Source: Thermoleophilia bacterium (GTDB taxonomy: Bacteria > Actinomycetota > Thermoleophilia > Gaiellales > SKUG01). Taken from it: 36,102 nucleotides of DNA. The stretch is from assembly GCA_020438525.1 (NCBI GenBank), contig JAGQUL010000001.1, positions 4,251-40,352 of the forward strand, in the 5' to 3' direction. Positions 9,072 through 17,637 of this stretch are shown in pieces. Position numbers and translations under genes: made by a program. The notes beneath the pieces are model-generated. The model ran no database searches. It was not told the DNA's origin and saw only the letters and a list, made by a program, of their open reading frames with translations. Each line of letters begins with the position of its first letter. Within the stretch, counting starts at the first letter, position 1.

Positions 9072-9409
9072 GAGTAGAGATCGCCCTGAGCGCACCCCGG
9101 TTGAGGGCCGACTGTTACACTGGCGACACCGTCATATTCGACTCCCGCGAATTCACTGAGAAGGTCGCCGTCTGACATGACGTCAACGTAGGCGTCAGGG
9201 CGCGAGCCGCCTACGGGGATCCGCGGGTGCGATCTCGGTGTGTCTCGGGCTGTTGGGGGCCAGTGTGTGGCCGACCTCGGTGGAGCTCGGGTGAGCTGGG
9301 GCTGGGGAGGTTCGCTCGGCGGCGGGGACCACGTCAGGTCGGCGGCAACCGGCGCGCCGATTTGGCATCGAGCGGGTGCTGGCGACGCCCGATCGCGTAG
9401 GCTTGTGGC
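9072..9409. other. Intergenic region between arsJ and the ABC exporter
   Basis: I see no convincing gene here. The only sub-features are a perfect 8-bp palindrome TGACGTCA near 9178 and a possible -10 box TAGGCT (9398-9403) just before the GTG of the ABC gene, which would make that mRNA almost leaderless; no -35 stands out. Confidence 0.4.
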
Positions 9410-10153
9410 GTGTCGAATCAGATCGTTACAGCCGCGCTTCGCGTCGATGGCCTGTCGAAGGTGTACGCCGGCGGTACGCGCGCGCTCGATGGGGTGAGTC
9501 TTGAGATTCCGGACGGCTCGTTCTTCGGGTTGCTTGGACCTAATGGTGCGGGCAAGACAACATTGATCGGCGCGGTGACCGGCCTCGTGCGGATTGGCGC
9601 TGGCGCTGCGTTCGTGTTCGGGCACGACGTGGTGAGCGAGTCGCGCATGGCGCGCGCCCTGGTGGGGCTTGCTCCGCAGGAGATCCACCTGGACCGCTTT
9701 CTCACGGCACGCGAAGTGTTGACCTACCACGGCCGGTACTTCGGGATGCGACGTGACGACGCGGATCAGCGCGCGGACGAGTTGCTGTCGGTGTTCGACC
9801 TTGCGGCGAAGGCGTCGCAGAAGCCAAATCGGCTGTCTGGGGGCATGCGTCGCCGGCTGCTCATTGCCCGCGCGCTCGTGCATCGCCCGAAGCTGCTCGT
9901 GCTCGACGAGCCCACCGCAGGCGTGGACCTGGAGCTTCGATACGAACTTTGGGAGTACCTGCGCATGCTCCAAGGCGAGCTGGGTGTGACGATCCTGCTC
10001 ACCACGCACTACATCGAAGAAGCAGAGGCCCTGTGCGAGCGCGTTGCGTTCATTCGGGGCGGCCAGATCATCGGCGAGGGAACGACCGCGGAGCTTACGA
10101 GCCGCTACGGTGGGGCCCGGCTCGAGGATGCGTACGTGGCGGCGATGGCATGA
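9410..10153 (+). CDS. ABC-2 type exporter, ATP-binding protein
   Basis: A 247-residue ATPase. Walker A GPNGAGKT is at residues 43-50, the signature is LSGGMRRR (about 142), Walker B LLVLDEPTAG (about 163) and the H-loop TTHY (about 199). The DrrA/CcmA-like layout, with one ATPase followed by one ABC-2 permease, is that of drug, lipid or polysaccharide exporters; the substrate cannot be read from the sequence. The start is a GTG with no clear ribosome-binding site, consistent with a leaderless message. The stop overlaps the permease start (ATGA). Confidence 0.9.
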   Translation: MSNQIVTAALRVDGLSKVYAGGTRALDGVSLEIPDGSFFGLLGPNGAGKTTLIGAVTGLVRIGAGAAFVFGHDVVSESRMARALVGLAPQEIHLDRFLTAREVLTYHGRYFGMRRDDADQRADELLSVFDLAAKASQKPNRLSGGMRRRLLIARALVHRPKLLVLDEPTAGVDLELRYELWEYLRMLQGELGVTILLTTHYIEEAEALCERVAFIRGGQIIGEGTTAELTSRYGGARLEDAYVAAMA

Positions 10154-10929
10154 ACGAGCATCGCTCGATTGACTTTCGCCGCGGACTGGTCGCGCTCGCC
10201 GGGCGTGAGGTGCGTCGAGTGCTCTCGCTCTGGTCGCAGACGATCGCGCCACCGGTGGTCAGTGGATGCCTGATGCTCGCGATTTTCGCGGGAGCTTTGT
10301 CCGACAAGCTGCGAGAGGTGGAGGGGGTGCTTTACCTCGATTTCATCCTTCCGGGGATCCTGGTGATGACGGTTGCGAGCCAGTCGTTCGCCAACAACGC
10401 CACGAGCGTTTTCCAGGCGAAGAACGAGGGTTACATCGAGGATGTGCTGACAAGCCCGCTGAGCGCCTGGCAAACGGTCAGCGCCTTCATGGCCGGCGGC
10501 ATGGTGCGCGCGCTGACTGCTGCCGCGATCATCGTCGGGGTGTCATTTCCATTCGCGGCTGGTTTCGATCGATGGCCGCTTGTCATTGTCGTGCTGGTGC
10601 TGACTGCGATTTCGTTTGGCGCTTTGGGCGTGGTTGTCGGAATGTGGGCCGACACGTTCGACCGGCACTCGTTCATCGCGAACCTCGTGATCGCGCCGCT
10701 CGCCATGGTGGCTGGCGTGTTCTACTCGGCTGGCCTGCTGCCACAGCCGTGGCAGACGATCACGCAACTCGACCCGATCTATTACCTCGTTGACGCGACC
10801 CGCGCCGGCACAGCCGGCTTCCACGAGACCTCGGTTGCTGCGTCGCTTCTGGTGGCTGGAGGGCTGGCGATCGGATTGACGGTCCTGGCCGCTGCGCTGT
10901 ATGCGCGGGGATGGCGGCTCAAGCCGTAG
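10150..10929 (+). CDS. ABC-2 type exporter, permease
   Basis: A 259-residue integral membrane protein with six predicted helices and the ABC-2 region around the conserved loop (PIYYLVDATRAG). It forms a dimeric channel with the ATPase encoded directly upstream, whose stop codon overlaps this start by four bases. It converges on the recombinase module, with only 42 bases between the two stops. The neighbouring arsenic genes might suggest a shared detoxification role, but nothing in the protein shows arsenic specificity. Confidence 0.88.
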   Translation: MNEHRSIDFRRGLVALAGREVRRVLSLWSQTIAPPVVSGCLMLAIFAGALSDKLREVEGVLYLDFILPGILVMTVASQSFANNATSVFQAKNEGYIEDVLTSPLSAWQTVSAFMAGGMVRALTAAAIIVGVSFPFAAGFDRWPLVIVVLVLTAISFGALGVVVGMWADTFDRHSFIANLVIAPLAMVAGVFYSAGLLPQPWQTITQLDPIYYLVDATRAGTAGFHETSVAASLLVAGGLAIGLTVLAAALYARGWRLKP

Positions 10930-10961
10930 ATCCGGGGTTCGATCCGCGCGAAGTCTGGATC
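10927..10961. terminator. Weak inverted repeat between convergent genes
   Basis: AGATCC and GGATCT (about 10928-10933 and 10956-10961) flank a loop that contains the tRNA T-arm-like string GGGTTCGATCC. The repeat sits between the ABC permease and the convergent recombinase-like gene and may act as a bidirectional terminator. There is no T-run. Confidence 0.3.
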
Positions 10962-10971
10962 TCGTGGTGAG

Positions 10972-12633
10972 TCAGTCGAGACTTTTCGCTCGTAGGGCTG
11001 CGTACCGGGTCCAGTCGCCGCCTGCTGCCTTGGCCCAGGTGGTGGCGGTGTTGCGGTGCATGCCGAGCAGGTCGGCGAGCACCGTCGGTGGGAGTTCGGC
11101 GGCGAGTTGCAGGAGTGCCGCGGTTCGGGTGTCACGTGCGCGGATGCCGAGCGTGGCGAGGCGGGCGCGGATCGTTTCGGGGTGGAGGTGTTGTCCGGCG
11201 TTGCGGCCGGGATAGAGCCAGCCGTGGTGGTTGGGGCTGTGGCCGCTGAGGCCGCGCTGGCGGAGTTCGGGCAGCTGGCGGATGAGGTCGGCGAGCGGTT
11301 CGGGGATCAACAGCGCATCGCTGCCGAGGGTGAGGTGCATCGTGGTGCCGTCGTCGTTGACGTGCTCTGTGCGCAGCGATGCGATCCGTTTCAGTGGCTG
11401 GGCGTAGAGCGTCACGAGCAGACCTGCGACGCGGTCGGCGGCTGGTAGGGCGTCGTCGGTCAGCATGCGCCTGGCGAGGCTCCAGCGCTCGTCTTGGTCC
11501 AGCGCGCGAGGTGCGAGCTCGCGGCGCGGAGCGGGAACGGTCACGTGTGGTGCGTAGTGCTGGGCGTGCGCCCAGTTCAGGAAGGTGCTGATTCGAAGGC
11601 GGGCTCGCTCGCCGCTCGCGAGCCATTGGTCGACGTGAGCCTGCGTCGCATCGGCGAGCTGGGCGTCGCTTGATCGGAGATGGTCGAGGAAGCGGGCGGC
11701 CTCGGCGATGTCGCCTGCGGCGTTCTTGGCGCTGCTAGACGGGATGCTCGTTTTACGTGCCTGGCGGCGGCGTAGGCGGTGGAGCACGTCCCAGCGTGCG
11801 AACGATGTCAGCACTCGTCGGTCGTCGTTGCTCTTCACGCGCGCGAGGGTGCGGGTGATCGCGTGCTCGAGCGCGGCGATGTGGGGATCGCGGTCAGGCA
11901 GGATGCCGGCGGCGATGAGCAGCGCCCGCACGTGCGTGAGCGATGGCGTGGAATCGAGCGTGTCGAGCGCGTCGTGCGAGAGCTCAACCTCGCCGCTGGC
12001 GATGCGCGCGAGCACGTCGATCCCGCGCGTCGGGCGCTCGTCGCTCGGCTTGCGGTTGACCCAGATCAGGAGCGTGCGTGGCTGGTCGACGCGCGCGAAC
12101 AGCTCCAGCAGCGGTGCCAAGCGCTCGTCGCGGGTGCCGTCGGGACGCGTAATCACGGTGTCGAGCTGCTCGACGACGACGCAGCTGAAGCACACGGGCG
12201 TGCCGGCGGTGTTGCCTGTGGACAGCGCGGTGGAGCCGCAGCGCGTGCAGGTCGAGGTCGGCGCCCAGTAGCAGGCGACGCACAGGTCAGGGCTGCTGGC
12301 CGTCGCGCGCAGGGCGATGCGTCGAACGTGCCCGCAGCTGCCGCAGCACCTTCGGGTGCCGCGATAGCAACGGTCGCACACCGGCTCGCCACTTTTGCGT
12401 GAGTGCACCGGCGCCATCTGCTCGCAAGCTGCGCAGCGCTCGAGCGGCCGCTGATAGCAGCCGGGGCACACAGGTTGACCGTCGATGCGCCGGGCGAAGC
12501 GGCGCATCGCGCCGCACTTGCTGCACGTGCGCCACGTTCGCGGGTCGCGAGCCTGGCACGTGGTGCAGGTGCCGTTGCCACGTCGAGCGCGCCCGCACAC
12601 CGCGCACGCGCCCTGCTTGGCTGGCTGCGTCAC
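10972..12633 (-). CDS. Zinc-ribbon protein with degenerate tyrosine-recombinase domain
   Basis: A 553-residue protein starting at a GTG that overlaps the XRE gene stop (GTGA). Residues 10-151 hold five Cys-x2-Cys zinc-ribbon modules in a row (for example CSKCGAMRRF and CDRCYRGTRR). Residues about 300-553 resemble a tyrosine recombinase core-binding plus catalytic domain: an R-I-x-x-L segment (R416) fits the first catalytic Arg, and DTRTAALLQL fits the second box. The HxxR histidine is replaced by Arg500, and Trp533 stands where the nucleophilic Tyr would be expected. It is therefore probably catalytically dead and may be a DNA-binding partner of the active recombinase two genes upstream. The family is recognisable from actinobacterial mobile elements; its exact role is unknown to me. 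Confidence 0.7.
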   Translation of the reverse strand: MTQPAKQGACAVCGRARRGNGTCTTCQARDPRTWRTCSKCGAMRRFARRIDGQPVCPGCYQRPLERCAACEQMAPVHSRKSGEPVCDRCYRGTRRCCGSCGHVRRIALRATASSPDLCVACYWAPTSTCTRCGSTALSTGNTAGTPVCFSCVVVEQLDTVITRPDGTRDERLAPLLELFARVDQPRTLLIWVNRKPSDERPTRGIDVLARIASGEVELSHDALDTLDSTPSLTHVRALLIAAGILPDRDPHIAALEHAITRTLARVKSNDDRRVLTSFARWDVLHRLRRRQARKTSIPSSSAKNAAGDIAEAARFLDHLRSSDAQLADATQAHVDQWLASGERARLRISTFLNWAHAQHYAPHVTVPAPRRELAPRALDQDERWSLARRMLTDDALPAADRVAGLLVTLYAQPLKRIASLRTEHVNDDGTTMHLTLGSDALLIPEPLADLIRQLPELRQRGLSGHSPNHHGWLYPGRNAGQHLHPETIRARLATLGIRARDTRTAALLQLAAELPPTVLADLLGMHRNTATTWAKAAGGDWTRYAALRAKSLD

Positions 12634-12977
12634 GAGCGCTTCTTCGCATCGCGCGCGATGCGAGCGCGCTTGGGCTTGACGTTCGCGGGCGCCGGCACCG
12701 GATCTGAGGCGCTTGCCGTCTTGCGAGCCTTGCGCGGCACGGCGATCGGTTCGATCAACTCGGTGGGCGTGCAGCCGAGGATGTCGCACAGCGCCACGAG
12801 CACGTTAAGGTTCAGCCGCTCGGGCGTCTGCGCCACCAGGCGGTACACCTGCACGCTCGACAGCGTGATCCCGCGCTCGACGAGGTGCGGTTGCAGGTCA
12901 GTGGTGGCGAACATCCCATGCTCGGCCATCAGCCGGCGCAGGTGCCACACGTATCCGAGCTTGTGCTTGCGACTCAT
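12630..12977 (-). CDS. XRE-family helix-turn-helix regulator
   Basis: A 115-residue protein with a Cro/CI-type HTH in residues 5-75 (GITLSSVQVYRLVAQ as recognition region, then LVALCDILGCTPTELIEP, the classical end of the fold) and a basic Lys/Arg/Ala-rich tail. The start MSRKHKLG is chosen because it overlaps the upstream recombinase stop (ATGA). It is the middle gene of a three-gene operon and probably controls it. Candidate binding sites are the TTCATC-N-GATGAA palindromes near the operon promoter (14144-14156 and 14276-14288). Confidence 0.8.
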   Translation of the reverse strand: MSRKHKLGYVWHLRRLMAEHGMFATTDLQPHLVERGITLSSVQVYRLVAQTPERLNLNVLVALCDILGCTPTELIEPIAVPRKARKTASASDPVPAPANVKPKRARIARDAKKRS

Positions 12978-14101
12978 CGGGCGGGCTCCTCGTCGTTGTC
13001 GGTGGTGAACGCGCGGTCCAGCGCGCTGCGCAGGGTGCGATTCTTGAAGTCGTTGGACACGCCGGTGTACAGCGCAGTCGTCGAGCCCCATGCGTGGCCG
13101 ACCTGCTGCTGCACGAACAGCGGGTCATAGCCGTCCTCGATCAGGTGCGTGACATAGGAGTGGCGCAGGCAATGCATCCCAAGCTCGTCCGGCAGCTGCA
13201 GATGCCGGCGATACTCGGCGAACCGCTGATTGAGGTACTCGCCCGAGACCCGACCCCCGCGCTCGGTCAGCCACAGCGCCGGGTGCTCCGACCTGCCGTA
13301 GAGCGGTCGCACCTCGTCGAGGTACTGCGCGATCGTCTCGACCGCCCACGGCATGACCGTCAGCACGTTGCGTCGGCGTGGCGGGCTGCCCTTGGCGGCC
13401 TTGCCCCAGCGAACCGACAGCATGCCGTGCGCGCCGAACTCGGGCGCGTGCGCGTTGCGCGTGAAGTCCACCGCGTCCAGACGCGCGACTTCGCGCCGCC
13501 GAAGCCCCCACGCGTACGCGGTCTTGAAGATCGTCGCGTCTCGAAACGCGGCAAGCCATCCCTTGCGCCCCAGCCGTCGGGTGCGATCGACGCGCTCGTC
13601 GGCGTAGTCGAACAGCAGCTGCAACTCATCGCGTGTGAACGGGCGGTTGCCGGGCCGGCCCTCGTACTCGGCGGTGTGCGCGAGCGTGTTCCACTCGTGG
13701 CAGACCTGGATCGCGCCGCGCCCGAACCGCCGCACGCACACGTCATGCCATCCATAGCGGCGGTCGACCACGTAGTCGAGAAACACGCCGATCGCGAGCT
13801 GGTAGCTGCGCAGCGTCGATGCCGCCACCGGCGTCGAACGCGACACGAGCGACGCGCTCCAGTCCTCCAAATCGCTCGGCTGCCACTGCCACGGATACTC
13901 ATTCGTGAACGCCGCAAAGCGACGCACGAGCCGCACGCGATCCTCGATCGTCGACTCGGCCAGATGCCGGCTCTGCTGCTGCGTCACCCAGCCCGCCAGC
14001 ATCCCCTCGAACGTCGCCTCCTCAGGATGCAGCGGAGTGACATCCGGATGCAGCACCAAATGCGCAGCGCCAGCCATCTCCACACGCGTCGACTCGTCCA
14101 C
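12974..14101 (-). CDS. Tyrosine recombinase/integrase of the three-gene module
   Basis: A 375-residue recombinase from a GTG at 14101. This start is preferred over the ATG at 14200 because a promoter (14166-14194) lies between them and GAAGG sits seven bases before the GTG. Residues about 30-130 are the SAM-like core-binding domain. Catalytic residues are all recognisable: Arg201 in WGLRRREV, Lys237, His310 and Arg313 in MHCLRHSY, His336 in VGHAWGSTT and Tyr345. It should cut and join DNA by covalent 3'-phosphotyrosine chemistry. It is co-transcribed with the XRE regulator and the zinc-ribbon partner and is not closely similar to the two recombinases at 19-21 kb. Confidence 0.85.
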   Translation of the reverse strand: MDESTRVEMAGAAHLVLHPDVTPLHPEEATFEGMLAGWVTQQQSRHLAESTIEDRVRLVRRFAAFTNEYPWQWQPSDLEDWSASLVSRSTPVAASTLRSYQLAIGVFLDYVVDRRYGWHDVCVRRFGRGAIQVCHEWNTLAHTAEYEGRPGNRPFTRDELQLLFDYADERVDRTRRLGRKGWLAAFRDATIFKTAYAWGLRRREVARLDAVDFTRNAHAPEFGAHGMLSVRWGKAAKGSPPRRRNVLTVMPWAVETIAQYLDEVRPLYGRSEHPALWLTERGGRVSGEYLNQRFAEYRRHLQLPDELGMHCLRHSYVTHLIEDGYDPLFVQQQVGHAWGSTTALYTGVSNDFKNRTLRSALDRAFTTDNDEEPAR

Positions 14102-14130
14102 CCGGCACCCTTCACGACACGCGGAAAACA

Positions 14131-14156
14131 GATGAAGCAATCCTTCATCAGATGAA
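14131..14156. promoter_or_regulatory. Operator candidate 1 of the recombinase module
   Basis: Three GATGAA half-sites overlap here: GATGAAG (14131-14137), then TTCATC-A-GATGAA (14144-14156). They cover the expected transcript start of the three-gene operon, just downstream of its promoter. The 19 bases at 14139-14157 recur with one change at 14271-14289. Binding by the XRE protein of the operon is the simplest reading. Confidence 0.55.
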
Positions 14157-14165
14157 ATCCCGGTC

Positions 14166-14194
14166 AGTGTAGCCCGCATCCACCCGTCTGTCGA
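14166..14194 (-). promoter_or_regulatory. Promoter of the recombinase module
   Basis: On the minus strand TCGACA (14194-14189), a 17-bp spacer and TACACT (14171-14166) form a good sigma-70-type promoter. Transcription would start near 14159, within the operator palindrome and about 58 bases before the GTG start of the recombinase. Confidence 0.6.
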
Positions 14195-14253
14195 GTACAC
14201 TGACTATGGCCGAGAGCGTCGACCGCCAGTTCGACGATGTGGCGCCAGCACGC

Positions 14254-15294
14254 TCATCGCGAGTTCCGCGAATCCTTCATCTGATGAAACAATTTGCGGT
14301 TCGACTCATAGCCAAGATGCCAATGATCACAGTGATCAGCAGCGGCCCAGCTGCCACCTCCACTGGGTGACGGGTCGGGGTCGAAGCAGTAAATCGACTC
14401 TGTCGGCGTGAGCGCGTCGCGGCGCTGCGAGAAGGATGAGACGAGTCGTCCGCAGGCGTCAAAGGGGCTCCCGTAGCACAGGTCGTTGTCGACCTTGCCG
14501 ATGTCGACGGCGCGCCCTGCGCCGTGGTTGCTGAGGTTGCCGCTTGAGGTGAAGCGGGAGTGGTCGCATTTGAGCGATGTGACGACGATTCGGTGCTGCG
14601 CCGCGATCGTTGCGAGCGCGGTCATGACGCGCGGATCGAGCTGGCCTGTGAGCACGTCGGTGCGTTGGCAGGAGCCTTGCCACGTGATGTTGGGGTGCGC
14701 GACGAGTTGCTGCGCGGTTGCGCTGGTGATCGCGGCGCTGGCTTCGCTGCTGGCGCGGTAGACGCTCGCCCAGTGCATGACTTCGGTGTAGTAGGCGCTC
14801 GACTGGTTGTAGCGCCAGAGCGCGCTACGCCAGTCATCGGGAGCACCGTTGGCTTTGGTGTAGTTCGCCGCGCCGGGGATCGCGTCGCGGGGGTCGTAGA
14901 CGTTGCGTTTGCCGTCTTGGTTTCCGTCGATGCCGTAGGCGCCCCAGGTGTCGCCCACGCAGATGCGGCAGCCCGCTGCCTCGCTGACTGCGAACTGCAT
15001 GGGGCCGGCGCAGCAGCCGTACTCGTTGACGCCGCTTCGAACGCCGGGGAGCTTGGAGCGTCCGTGGTTGGTCTCGACCTTGCCGATGCCGGCGAGCACG
15101 TACCAGTCGGTGTCGAAATCGTCGCCGGCTTGCACGTAGAGGGCGTAATAGGTCGGCGGGATGTCTGCGAGTGCCGCGCCGCTCGCAGCAGGATGGAGAG
15201 CTGCGGTGCCGGCGATGAGAGCCATCAGGAGTGCGAGCAGGCCGAGCAGCGCGAGTGCGGGGAGCCAGATCTTGATGGTGGCGAGGCGAAGCAC
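14254..15294 (-). CDS. Conjugation-type cell-wall hydrolase (lytic transglycosylase plus M15-like peptidase)
   Basis: A 346-residue exported enzyme that probably opens the peptidoglycan for the secretion channel. Residues 10-30 form a signal anchor. Residues about 60-180 are a transglycosylase-like domain: the catalytic-type Glu74 lies in GIGKVETNHG, with a GPMQF motif, an EF-hand-like DGNQDGKR stretch and the ALWRYNQSSAYY end. The C-terminal part has SNHGAGRAVDI and DHWHLGY, the His-x6-Asp and His ligands of M15/VanY-type zinc peptidases. The start is a GTG with only a weak ribosome-binding site. The last residues (HQMKDSRNSR) are encoded by the 19-bp palindromic repeat, so the natural C-terminus may have been altered by insertion of the recombinase module. 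Confidence 0.8.
   Translation of the reverse strand: MLRLATIKIWLPALALLGLLALLMALIAGTAALHPAASGAALADIPPTYYALYVQAGDDFDTDWYVLAGIGKVETNHGRSKLPGVRSGVNEYGCCAGPMQFAVSEAAGCRICVGDTWGAYGIDGNQDGKRNVYDPRDAIPGAANYTKANGAPDDWRSALWRYNQSSAYYTEVMHWASVYRASSEASAAITSATAQQLVAHPNITWQGSCQRTDVLTGQLDPRVMTALATIAAQHRIVVTSLKCDHSRFTSSGNLSNHGAGRAVDIGKVDNDLCYGSPFDACGRLVSSFSQRRDALTPTESIYCFDPDPSPSGGGSWAAADHCDHWHLGYESNRKLFHQMKDSRNSR
14271..14289. repeat. Second copy of the 19-bp palindromic repeat (operator candidate 2)
   Basis: The palindrome TTCATC-T-GATGAA lies at 14276-14288 and its flanking AATCC and A match copy 1 at 14139-14157, with one change in 19 bases. It lies inside the last codons of the cell-wall hydrolase gene. 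It may be a distal operator or one of two direct-repeat recombination cores. Confidence 0.5.
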
Positions 15295-15392
15295 GGCGTG
15301 GCTTTCGGGCGTGTGGCTCGGGCGGCGACCCCAGTGGATGGGGGTGCTCGTTCGGGGGAGGCGGGGTCGCCGCCGAGCCGTGGTGAATGGGG

Positions 15393-17600
15393 TTAGCGAA
15401 GGACGCGCAGGCGGATCGTCTTGCGAACGACGTTCTTGTTCGCGTCGATACCGACGATGCGGATCGCGATCACGACGTGCTTGGCTCGTGAGGCTTGGAT
15501 GCGCTTGAGCAGCTTGCCGGTGAGCTTGATGCGCACCACCTTCGACTGCGCCCGCGGCTTGGTCATCAGCACGCGTGTGGCGCGCTGATTGCCGACCGGA
15601 AGCACGGTGTAGTTGGACCGCTCGTTCGTCGTGAGGCGCAGCACCAGCTGTCGCGAGCGACGAAGCACGCCAGGCCGCTGACGAACTGCTGGCTTTATCG
15701 TTACCTTCGGCGCTACCTTGTCGGCCGTCGTGCCACTTGTGCCCGTCGATCCGTCTCCACCAGTTCCGCTCGTGCCGGTGCCGCCGGTGCCCGTTGTGCC
15801 AGTCGTGGCGGTCGACCCGCCGCCGCTACCGTCGCCGCCGTCGATCGTTGGCGGCTTCTGGCAGGCCTCTGCGCTGGGGTATTCGGAGCAGTACGGCGCG
15901 CTGCCCTTGGCGTGGTACGTGTACTCGATGAGGATCGGGTCGAGGCCGCTGCCCGGCATCACGAGCGTGAGCGGGCCGGCGACGGCGTGTTCGACGAGGA
16001 TGTCGACGCTGCCGTCAGCGGCACTGTTCTTGCCAGCGATGGCCGTGGTCGAGCCGGGAGGCAGCAGCTCGAAGCGCTGGCCCGCGAGCGGGCGTCCGTC
16101 CTTGACCGCGATCGCGATCAGATGGAACGAGCCGTCCTCGTACACCACGACCGGCCCACTGATGGCGAACAGTCCATTCGGGCTGGGAGCGGTGTAGGTG
16201 TCCTGGTTGGCTTCGTGCTCGATCGTGTGGACGCGCTCATTGCCGGCGTTGTCGCGGATCCGCACGACGATCGTGTGCGTGCCGTTCGCGAGACGACCCA
16301 GGTTCATCTGGAGCCGGTTCGTGCCGCTGGCTGGCAGCTGCACGCCGTTGACCGAGACGGTCCACGACGAGGTGTTGAGGCCGGAGTGGTCGTCGGCAGC
16401 GGTGATGTCGAGGATTGGCTCGTTGCTGCCGTTGGCTGCGGGCTCTGCGACGATCACGGTTGGTCGAACGTCGTCGACGACCACGAACGATCGCTGCACC
16501 TGTGCCTGGTTGCCGACGGCGTCGGTCGCGCGGAACATGATCGTGTGCGTGCCGAGCGAGAGGTTGCTCGGCGGCGTATACGACGCCGCGTTCGCGACGT
16601 GCGAACCGTCGAGGTATGTCTGCACGCTTGCGAGGCCGCTGTGCGCATCGCTCGTGCTGACCGAGAACCCGGGTCGGTAGCCCTCGCCGGATCCTGCGAA
16701 CACGCGACCGTCGGTGACGGCTGTGCTGCCGCTCATGATGTTCGACATCGCTGGCTGCGTCGTATCGAACGACACCACGAAGTCGTGATTGGCGCCGTTG
16801 CCGCTCTTGTCGACCGCCGACGCGCGCAGCGTGTAATGGCCCGTGGCGAGCGCTCCGATCCCGACGCAGTTGCGGTCGTTCTGGAACACCCCGGTCGTGA
16901 TGTTCGCCGACGCATAGCTCGGGTTGTCGTACACCGCGCCGTTCGTCAGGTTCTGCAGCGCGGTCGCCTGCAAGCCGGAGCCAGCCTCGCCGAAGCCGTA
17001 GCGGATGCATGCGCCGCCTGGGCCTTTCCAGCCGTCGTGGCCGGAGAGGATGTTCAGGCCGGGGTTGTGCGGATCGTGGAGCACGACGGAGAACTCGTTG
17101 ACGTCGAACCAGTTGGTGGTGGAGGTAGGCGTGGTTGCTGCCGTGGTGTAGATGCCGGTCTGTACGTATGCACCCAATCCGCCCCAGCCGTGGCTGTAGT
17201 CGCGCATATCGAGCGGACCAGCAAGCGTGGAGGTGTAGTCGGGGTTCGCGCCGGGCCGCATCGTTCGGAGCGAGAAGTTCGCGTTGGCCGTACGAACTCG
17301 CCCGTAGAGGATCCCGCCGTTGCTTGGCTGCCCAGCGGTCAGGTTCGCTGGCACGTCCCAGCGCAAGTAGCAATACGCGCCCGCTGGATAGGCGGCAGGT
17401 CGAGCGTCGCAATGGGATCCGTACGTATCGAACGATCCTCCGTTCGTATGCCACGAGAAGCCATTCACGCCTTGGGCGATCTGGCCGGCTGCGGATGTGC
17501 CCGTCCACCAGTATGAGCCTGCTGCTGCGCTGGTCGGGAGGGTGAGGGTGCTGCAGATACACGCGATGAGCGCGAGTGATCGGGTGAGGACGTGCCGCAT
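15393..17600 (-). CDS. Large secreted surface protein with Ig-like domains
   Basis: A 735-residue secreted protein. The ATG at 17600 has AAGGAG seven bases upstream and gives a clear signal peptide (MRHVLTRSL, hydrophobic core, TSAAAG). The first half has many Trp, Tyr and Gly residues; then come Ig-like repeats with the recurring pattern of T-D-x-x-G-N-x-A (for example RATDAVGNQAQV and RIRDNAGNERV), a Gly/Thr/Ser linker at about 600-650, and a basic C-terminal domain typical of actinobacterial cell-surface proteins. No sortase signal is visible. Leader element copy B lies 37 nt upstream, so it is probably controlled together with the secretion operon. It may act as an adhesin or mating-contact protein; that role is inferred from context only. 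Confidence 0.65.
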   Translation of the reverse strand: MRHVLTRSLALIACICSTLTLPTSAAAGSYWWTGTSAAGQIAQGVNGFSWHTNGGSFDTYGSHCDARPAAYPAGAYCYLRWDVPANLTAGQPSNGGILYGRVRTANANFSLRTMRPGANPDYTSTLAGPLDMRDYSHGWGGLGAYVQTGIYTTAATTPTSTTNWFDVNEFSVVLHDPHNPGLNILSGHDGWKGPGGACIRYGFGEAGSGLQATALQNLTNGAVYDNPSYASANITTGVFQNDRNCVGIGALATGHYTLRASAVDKSGNGANHDFVVSFDTTQPAMSNIMSGSTAVTDGRVFAGSGEGYRPGFSVSTSDAHSGLASVQTYLDGSHVANAASYTPPSNLSLGTHTIMFRATDAVGNQAQVQRSFVVVDDVRPTVIVAEPAANGSNEPILDITAADDHSGLNTSSWTVSVNGVQLPASGTNRLQMNLGRLANGTHTIVVRIRDNAGNERVHTIEHEANQDTYTAPSPNGLFAISGPVVVYEDGSFHLIAIAVKDGRPLAGQRFELLPPGSTTAIAGKNSAADGSVDILVEHAVAGPLTLVMPGSGLDPILIEYTYHAKGSAPYCSEYPSAEACQKPPTIDGGDGSGGGSTATTGTTGTGGTGTSGTGGDGSTGTSGTTADKVAPKVTIKPAVRQRPGVLRRSRQLVLRLTTNERSNYTVLPVGNQRATRVLMTKPRAQSKVVRIKLTGKLLKRIQASRAKHVVIAIRIVGIDANKNVVRKTIRLRVLR

Positions 17601-17637
17601 GACTATGCTCCTTCGCACAACGGGTGTTGGGTACGAA

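Noticed and set aside
9101..9175. Short frame after arsJ ending FTEKVAV
   Set aside because: No start with a ribosome-binding site and no recognisable domain; the frame is the tail of an arsJ shadow.
9068..10252. Long minus-strand frame opposite the ABC genes
   Set aside because: Its codons mirror the ABC ATPase on the other strand, and the translation is Arg/His-rich without motifs.
10970..10978. AGTCAGTCG at the end of the zinc-ribbon recombinase gene
   Set aside because: One mismatch; it is produced by the last codons and stop of the gene and has no partner site nearby.
15495..17516. Long plus-strand frame opposite the surface protein
   Set aside because: A GC-rich antisense shadow; the minus-strand protein has a signal peptide, ribosome-binding site and domain pattern.
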